Positions 59,450-64,000 of a stretch of 64,000 bases of DNA are shown here, in pieces. How positions within the stretch are numbered: the first letter of the stretch is position 1; each line of letters begins with the position of its first letter. The DNA is from Datisca glomerata. Its lineage: Eukaryota; Streptophyta; Magnoliopsida; Cucurbitales; Datiscaceae. Location of the stretch: positions 2,356,001-2,420,000 of the forward strand of contig QANY01009387.1 in assembly GCA_003255025.1 (NCBI GenBank), read 5' to 3'. Both the position numbers and the translations under genes were made by a program. The notes under the pieces are model-generated. The model had not been told where the DNA came from. It saw only the letters and a list, made by a program, of their open reading frames with translations, and searched no databases.

Positions 59450-59895
59450 GCCGTTAGGTACTCCTTAACTTTGGCAAAGGCTTCAGCCGCTCATGGAGTT
59501 TTTCTATAACCTCTCGAAGAAAGGCCGCATATGTCCATTGATTTGGAGATGTACCTATTTAGGGTGGTCATTTTTCCCATTAACCCTTGGATTTCTTTGA
59601 GGTTCAATGGGGACCTCATTTCTGTGATTGCCCTCACCTGGTCTGGGTTTACTTCCATTCCCTGTTGCATAATTAAGGGTCCAAGGAAATTTCCCGTGCC
59701 ATTCCAAAAGTGCACTTCTTCGGGTTCAGCTTCATGAAATTTTGCCTTAGAACAGAGAATGCTTCTTTAAGGTCCTGAATATGGTCTTTCCCGCTTTTTT
59801 TACTTTCGACTAGCATGTCATCAATATAGACTTCCATATTCTTTCCAATCTACTCGTGGAAGACCTTATTCACCAGTCTTTGATAGGTTGCACCT
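59450..59895 (-). pseudogene. Second, out-of-order gypsy RT fragment
   Basis: Reads MEVYIDDMLVE-like text (damaged by a stop), DLKEAFSVLRQNFMKLNPKK, then GPLIMQQGMEVNPDQVRAIT and LKEIQGLMGKMTTLNRYISK. It is homologous to the RT end at 57.8-58.3 kb yet lies between gag and protease, where no RT belongs. It is diverged from the other copy, so it came from another element by insertion or recombination. Confidence 0.8.
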
Positions 59896-60592
59896 GTCAC
59901 CCTATCTGGATTGTGGGGAACATTCTACACATCAACTTTTCATCGTGTTGGTACAGCTCCATGTCTTGTCTGAATTGTCGAAGATAGTCTACGGGATCAG
60001 ACTTTCCTTTGTAACATTTGAACTTGGGCGCAATGATTTTTTTTGGGTACGGGCGTTGCTAGGACTTCTGGGCCTAATGGCATCCAGATAAGAGATTCAA
60101 GGTCGGTTTTTCCCATGCTCCTGAGATTTCTTATCTCCATCATCTTTCGGTCGAACAATTTTTCTATCGATGCCTTTGACATGACTCGGGATTGCCGAGC
60201 CTCTCCCTTAGCTTCCTTCATAAGGTTTTACGACTGAACTTCTTCTTCCCGTCGCATGTTTCTACTGTTCTCGCGGTCCCCTTGCCTTTCATCTCGATGG
60301 TTTCCCCTGGAGTGGGTTTCCTGTTCATTGTTGTTTTCCCGTTCGTTGTCATGCACCTACTGGCGGACCTCTGCTCGCGTTTTCATGAGTTCCTGTTATA
60401 ATGTATTAATCTGTAATTGCACATTTTGCCATGCATTATGCATTACTTCAGTGTTCTTCGTTCCATCTCATGCATCCCGTTTAGGATTGTCTACAACATT
60501 TCTGTGGGCGGGGTTGGTTGATCTACCTGCTCATGTTCATTTCTACGCATGTTGTCTCTATTTAGAGCTGCGTTGGATCTAGTTCTAGGCAT
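59895..60592 (-). pseudogene. Gypsy gag remnant
   Basis: ATG at 60592 opens MPRTRSNAALNRDNMRRNEH, the usual Tat-type gag start. After a stop-ridden stretch the frame resumes with VMSKASIEKLFDRKMMEIRN, and ends with a KGKSDPVDYLRQFRQDMELY block typical of gag. Several in-frame stops. Confidence 0.75.
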
Positions 60593-60643
60593 GTTTATGG
60601 ATTTGTACATTGAGTCTCTTGAGCTTTTCTCTCAACTCTCAAC

Positions 60644-60662
60644 GAGAGCACCAAAATATAAA
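60644..60662 (-). promoter_or_regulatory. Probable primer-binding region of the Tat-like element
   Basis: On minus TTTATATTTTGGTGCTCTCG follows the LTR end at 60663; TGGTGCTCTCGTTGAGAG would pair with the 3' end of a tRNA ending in CCA. I did not identify the tRNA. Confidence 0.45.
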
Positions 60663-61614
60663 TGATTTTTTTTTCACTAATAAAGGATTAAAAGAAAACG
60701 TATTGATAAGGGTAGACTTATATGAGTATTAATGAGAGTGTAAAAGGATTTTTTCGGCTAATCAAGGACTAAAGGGAAAAGTATTGATAAGGGTAGACTT
60801 ATACGAGTATTAATGTGTGAGAGAGAGTTTAAGAGCAATAGATTGTAGGGAGTAAATGCTCTGAGTTATATATATTTGGGTTGTATTGAATGTATGAGTT
60901 TCACTTAGTACACTGGCCTTATATAGGCTTCCTAATTTACATGAATTAATTAGAGTAATAATAAAAATGGGGGAGATGTTCCTGCCAAGTATGACCCTTA
61001 TTCCCTTCCTTACTTGTCATTTTCATATGACTCACTCATCCACCAATCAGTCATAGTCATTTGGTGATTTCTTATGGTTCAAGCTAGTCACTCGTAGCCA
61101 CTTGGTGGCCTGTTATCCTGTCTCGTCTGAGTTATTCAACTACCTAATCAATCATGCCACTTGACTATCATTCCGGATCCATTTCGTCCATTCATGTTCT
61201 TCTTCTAATCCTCCTCTTCCCGCTCTTGCATAGATTAACGAGTCCTTTACCCGTTCAGGGCAGATCTCTGAGTCTCATCCTTTTTCCAGAAGAGTGGGTC
61301 CCCTTAGTCTTTTCCCGTTCTTGAAGGCATGGGTCCCATGTCCGTCAATTCCCATTAACTAGTCACTTTTTCTCGTTCTGATACTCTTTCCCATTCTGAT
61401 ACTCTTTCCCGTTCTTGAAATGATGATCTCCGTTCTTGAGGTGCTGGTCCCATCCTTGAGGTGTTGATCATCTGTTTATGGGTGTCTCGTGACTTCAGTC
61501 TTGTAACCCGTTTCCACTTTTTACCGCTTTCCGTGAGCCGTTAGGTAGGTCCCCATTGTCCACATGGCAGTTGATATTTTTTACCTATTCAGATGGAATT
61601 CACTATCCCTAACA
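60663..61614 (-). repeat. 5' LTR of the Tat-like gypsy element
   Basis: 952 bp; on minus it begins TGTTAGGGATAGTG at 61614 and ends in TCA at 60663, followed by the primer-binding region and gag start. A TATA box (CCTATATAAGG on minus, 60917-60927) fits an LTR promoter. Near the right-hand end on minus a unit of about 100 bp with TAAGTCTACCCTTATCAATA is duplicated. Its outer end abuts the MAKR-like fragment. Confidence 0.7.
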
Positions 61615-61940
61615 AAAGCTTCAACAAGTAGAAGCAGCAGAGGAAGATGACTCATTCTTTGACTTGGAGCTCATCACCAATCCCGACTTTGACAACAAGG
61701 AAAATAACAACCACCTAAATGACAAGAAGAATAATAACAGGTCTTCCCCTGACCAAACCAGTAAGAAGACACCAACTCTGGTTTACTCCACAAGAAAAAT
61801 CCTCCCAATCGAACCCACTTCCAAGCCTCAATCTCCCATTGCTCTTCTTAAATAAGTTCCTAAAAAATTCCTAGTCTTCATCTTCAAGAAGCAAAAGTCA
61901 ATGAATCCTCATAAAACAAAGCAAAAACAGACCTAGAATC
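61615..61940 (+). pseudogene. MAKR-like (membrane-associated kinase regulator) fragment
   Basis: Reads QQVEAAEEDDSFFDLELITN, later TLVYSTRKILPIEPTSKPQS, then SPIALLK, a TAA at 61854-61856, and in the same frame VPKKFLVFIFKKQKSM. Plant MAKR proteins, relatives of BKI1 that act at the plasma membrane in receptor-kinase signalling, have a DDSFFDLEF motif and a SPISLLKSAPKFRVF motif; here the Ser codon has become a stop. The 5' part is cut off exactly at the LTR end (61614), and no continuation is seen to the left. A pseudogene, or the remnant of a gene destroyed by the retrotransposon. Confidence 0.6.
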
Positions 61941-61979
61941 TCCAAAACCCAGACGTTTTAAGTAAAAAATTGAATAACT

Positions 61980-62006
61980 GAAATCGTCTTTTCGAAAGAC
62001 GATTTC
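61980..62006. repeat. Perfect 10-bp hairpin
   Basis: GAAATCGTCT pairs with AGACGATTTC around TTTCGAA, itself nearly palindromic. Similar AATCATC...ATACGATTTT words follow to 62066. Function unknown. Confidence 0.7.
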
Positions 62007-62069
62007 AATGTTCAAAGAAATCATCTTGACCGACTGAAAATCATCATTTTCAAATACGATTTTTCACAC

Positions 62070-63192
62070 GTCCAAAACTACCTTAGTTTTAGAAAATTTT
62101 CCAAAACCACCGCATTTCAGGACTTTTTTAAAAAACAGCTTTGCTTTGTCGAAAAGCCGTTGAAGAGCAGGGAGAGTGAGGCTGTTCATTTTGGCATATT
62201 GGGTTAGGAAAAATACAAAAATAAGAAAAAATGACATCGGGAGATAAAAAGAATCTAAGGAAAAACTCACACTGTGGTTGTGCCTTTCAAATTGTGTTAT
62301 GTAGATAACTGAATCAACTTTTTATGATAAGTGTAGATTCAATTGTGTGGAATCACACATAATTCAATGCACAATATAATTCTTACTTTTTTCTATTAGT
62401 TAAGTCCGATCACTACTTAAAACATAGTATTAAAGATAAAAGTATCAAAGTCGTATGAGTTTCATTTCAAAATTCAAAGAGGACAAAAACAGGGGACACT
62501 GTTCCGCGGCCAACTCATTATTGAACCGTTGAAGAAGCACTTATTAAAGTTTGTCTTCTTCCGACCAACAAGTCCCTACTGGCTACTGCATCTTTTTATT
62601 CTAAACCCCTTTTCCCCTCTCTGTTGGACAACACACACTTCAACCAATATTTATTTACAAGTCAGTAGGTACAGATTTAAATTCAATTTTAATAACTATT
62701 AAATTATAGTTTTTTAAATAAGAAATGGGTAGGAGATGACCCGACTACCTCGCAGGAAAATTGTGTCTACTCTACTCACACACTGCGTCGACGTTCTTCC
62801 ATGACATACACACTTCTGTCAGGGTGGAAATTTAAGAAAAATCAAACATATAAGCAAATTAAATAAAGAAGGGAAGTGGCCAGGAGCGGTTGTTGATTAC
62901 TTGTTAGTTGGTAGGGTGATCCTGTCATCCTTCTTTTTTCCCTTCTCCAACAAACGTCCTTACTTGTTCAATGTTTGCTATTACAAAACTACCCTCTCCA
63001 ACCACAAATTTGTCTAGCATATAAGCTCCCTATTAATCAATTAAGCTTCCCATAATTTCTCTCATAGCTAGGTGGGGTTCTCTTTTCTTCTGCGAGGTTC
63101 TTCAAAACCTCGCAGACAGAAACAAGAAAAACCCAACACCCCCTTTGATCTGAATAATTACACAGTCAGACTATTAGTGAAGAAGAAGTAAT
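62070..63192. promoter_or_regulatory. Upstream region of the second DUF761 gene
   Basis: No gene seen. CATATAAGCTCCC near 63018-63030 is a plausible TATA box about 165 bases before the ATG; the part between would be the leader. Confidence 0.35.
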
Positions 63193-63726
63193 ATGATGAA
63201 GGTAATAATGGGAAGAAGGATGTGGAATATGATGAGGGTCACATTGTTGATGATAAAGAAAGGGTTGATTTCAAGGAGGAAGTTGATCATGCATTTGAAT
63301 TCAACCCTCAAAAGAGGGAAGCTCCTCTTGAAATATCTGAGTTTAAGGCGCAATTTCATCACATTCCATTCCAGGACGACCAATATGGCAAGTGGCAGCT
63401 TCGGCATACAGGAATACGAATTCTCTTGCTCTAACAGTCCAAACCCTGTTTTTTTCCGCTTGCCAAAACGCAAACACCATTACTTCCCCTGCATCAATCC
63501 CCCCCAGGTAATTGAAGAACAACAAGAAGAAGAGGAATCCCTTGATGAGTTGTTATCCCCACTTTCTGTGAGGATATTGAATTATTTATCAGAGGAGGAA
63601 GAGTACGAAGAAAATGGAAATAATGGACAAGTGGATTTAATGGCTGAACAGTTCATCAGAAGATTCTATCAACAGCTTAAGTTACAAAATCGCAGTATCC
63701 AACTGCTGCAATACCCAGAAAATTAA
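63193..63726 (+). CDS. DUF761 protein, Avr9/Cf-9 rapidly elicited protein 146 type
   Basis: Single-exon gene of 177 aa, ATG at 63193, TAA at 63724-63726. The N-terminal part (MGRRMWNMMRVTLLMIKKGL, then KLIMHLNSTLKRGK) matches the conserved start of this family, the middle has YEFSCSNSPNPVFF, then an acidic run (EEQQEEEESLDE, LSEEEEYEENG), and the C-terminal DUF761 motif is LMAEQFIRRFYQQLKLQN. The family was first noted among tobacco genes quickly induced by Avr9/Cf-9; the biochemical role is not known. It shares the FIRRF motif with the DUF761 gene at 25955-26647 but is of a different subfamily. Intact, with no transposon inside. Confidence 0.88.
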   Translation: MMKVIMGRRMWNMMRVTLLMIKKGLISRRKLIMHLNSTLKRGKLLLKYLSLRRNFITFHSRTTNMASGSFGIQEYEFSCSNSPNPVFFRLPKRKHHYFPCINPPQVIEEQQEEEESLDELLSPLSVRILNYLSEEEEYEENGNNGQVDLMAEQFIRRFYQQLKLQNRSIQLLQYPEN

Positions 63727-64000
63727 TTGTCTCAGTACACATTGTTCTTAATTTATATGTTTTTATTCAATTAATTTGTTGTTCTCATAATCACATTGTA
63801 ATTTCTTTAATACTTAATGCTTTCTTCTGGGTTATGTTTTCATAATGTTGTGGAAAATTCAGCTCTGTCTGATGCTGATAGTATATCGAAGATTAGCACT
63901 AATCGTTTGCAATACCAACATTCAAATTTATAATTAATTGATCAAATACCTCTTACAAACTTGGTGATCAATAACCATTTATTAACTAATATGTACTTCT
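63727..64000. other. 3' flank of the second DUF761 gene
   Basis: AT-rich, likely 3' UTR and terminator. Nothing else seen before the window ends. Confidence 0.5.

Noticed and set aside
62064..62270. Minus frame next to the MAKR-like fragment
   Set aside because: No motif of any family and AT-rich composition.

Overview
The window is nuclear DNA from a flowering plant, most likely a core eudicot. The evidence is intron-containing genes with GT-AG borders, plant-only families (DUF761, an LWD1-type WD40 protein, a zf-HIT DEAD-box helicase of the RH41 type), pieces of plastid DNA, and a dense, nested set of plant transposon classes. I cannot name the species.

Three gene-bearing zones are visible. 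(1) 1-18.6 kb carries an intact LWD1/AN11-like WD40 gene (+, 510-1550), a nine-coding-exon OTU deubiquitinase (-, 8459-13668) and an RH41-like helicase (-, 16694-18502). From memory the last two are also neighbours in Arabidopsis (At3g02070 and At3g02065), so this looks like ancestral microsynteny. The introns and spacers here hold a 5'-truncated LINE with 15-bp target duplications, a foldback MITE, a Helitron-like end and small tandem duplications. (2) 25.9-26.7 kb carries a single-exon DUF761 gene (-). (3) 63.2-63.7 kb carries a second DUF761 gene (+) of the Avr9/Cf-9 rapidly elicited protein 146 type. Just before it lies a MAKR-like gene fragment with an in-frame stop that abuts a retrotransposon LTR.

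The rest is transposon territory. 18765-25419 is a Mutator-like element with a 9-bp TSD. It holds a transposase C-terminal remnant converging on a Ulp1-like protease gene whose catalytic Cys has become Tyr, and it is packed with CTACACGA-type inverted minisatellites. 27509-32232 is a CACTA element (TSD ACG, no transposase) carrying pieces of at least two host genes. It appears to sit in the 5' LTR of a Tat-type gypsy element whose primer-binding site follows at 32.43 kb. Downstream of that are a rearranged plastid insertion (ndhB 5' end joined to trnI-GAU/trnA-UGC) and a roughly 82-bp tandem array in which each unit can fold into two hairpins. 40578-45514 is an intact, young Ty1/copia element with one 1450-codon gag-pol ORF. 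46905-47779 is a hAT-type non-autonomous element. 48141-61614 is a composite of Tat/Retand-like gypsy DNA on the minus strand (two unlike LTRs, a decayed pol with an out-of-order second RT piece, and an antisense ORF on plus), itself invaded by a probable solo LTR, another gypsy fragment and a Helitron.

The host genes show no sign of working as a pathway. Clock output (LWD1), ubiquitin removal (OTU) and RNA unwinding (RH41) are independent housekeeping or regulatory roles. The most unusual items are the Ulp1-bearing MULE with its higher-order repeat, and the double-hairpin array next to the plastid tRNA fragments.
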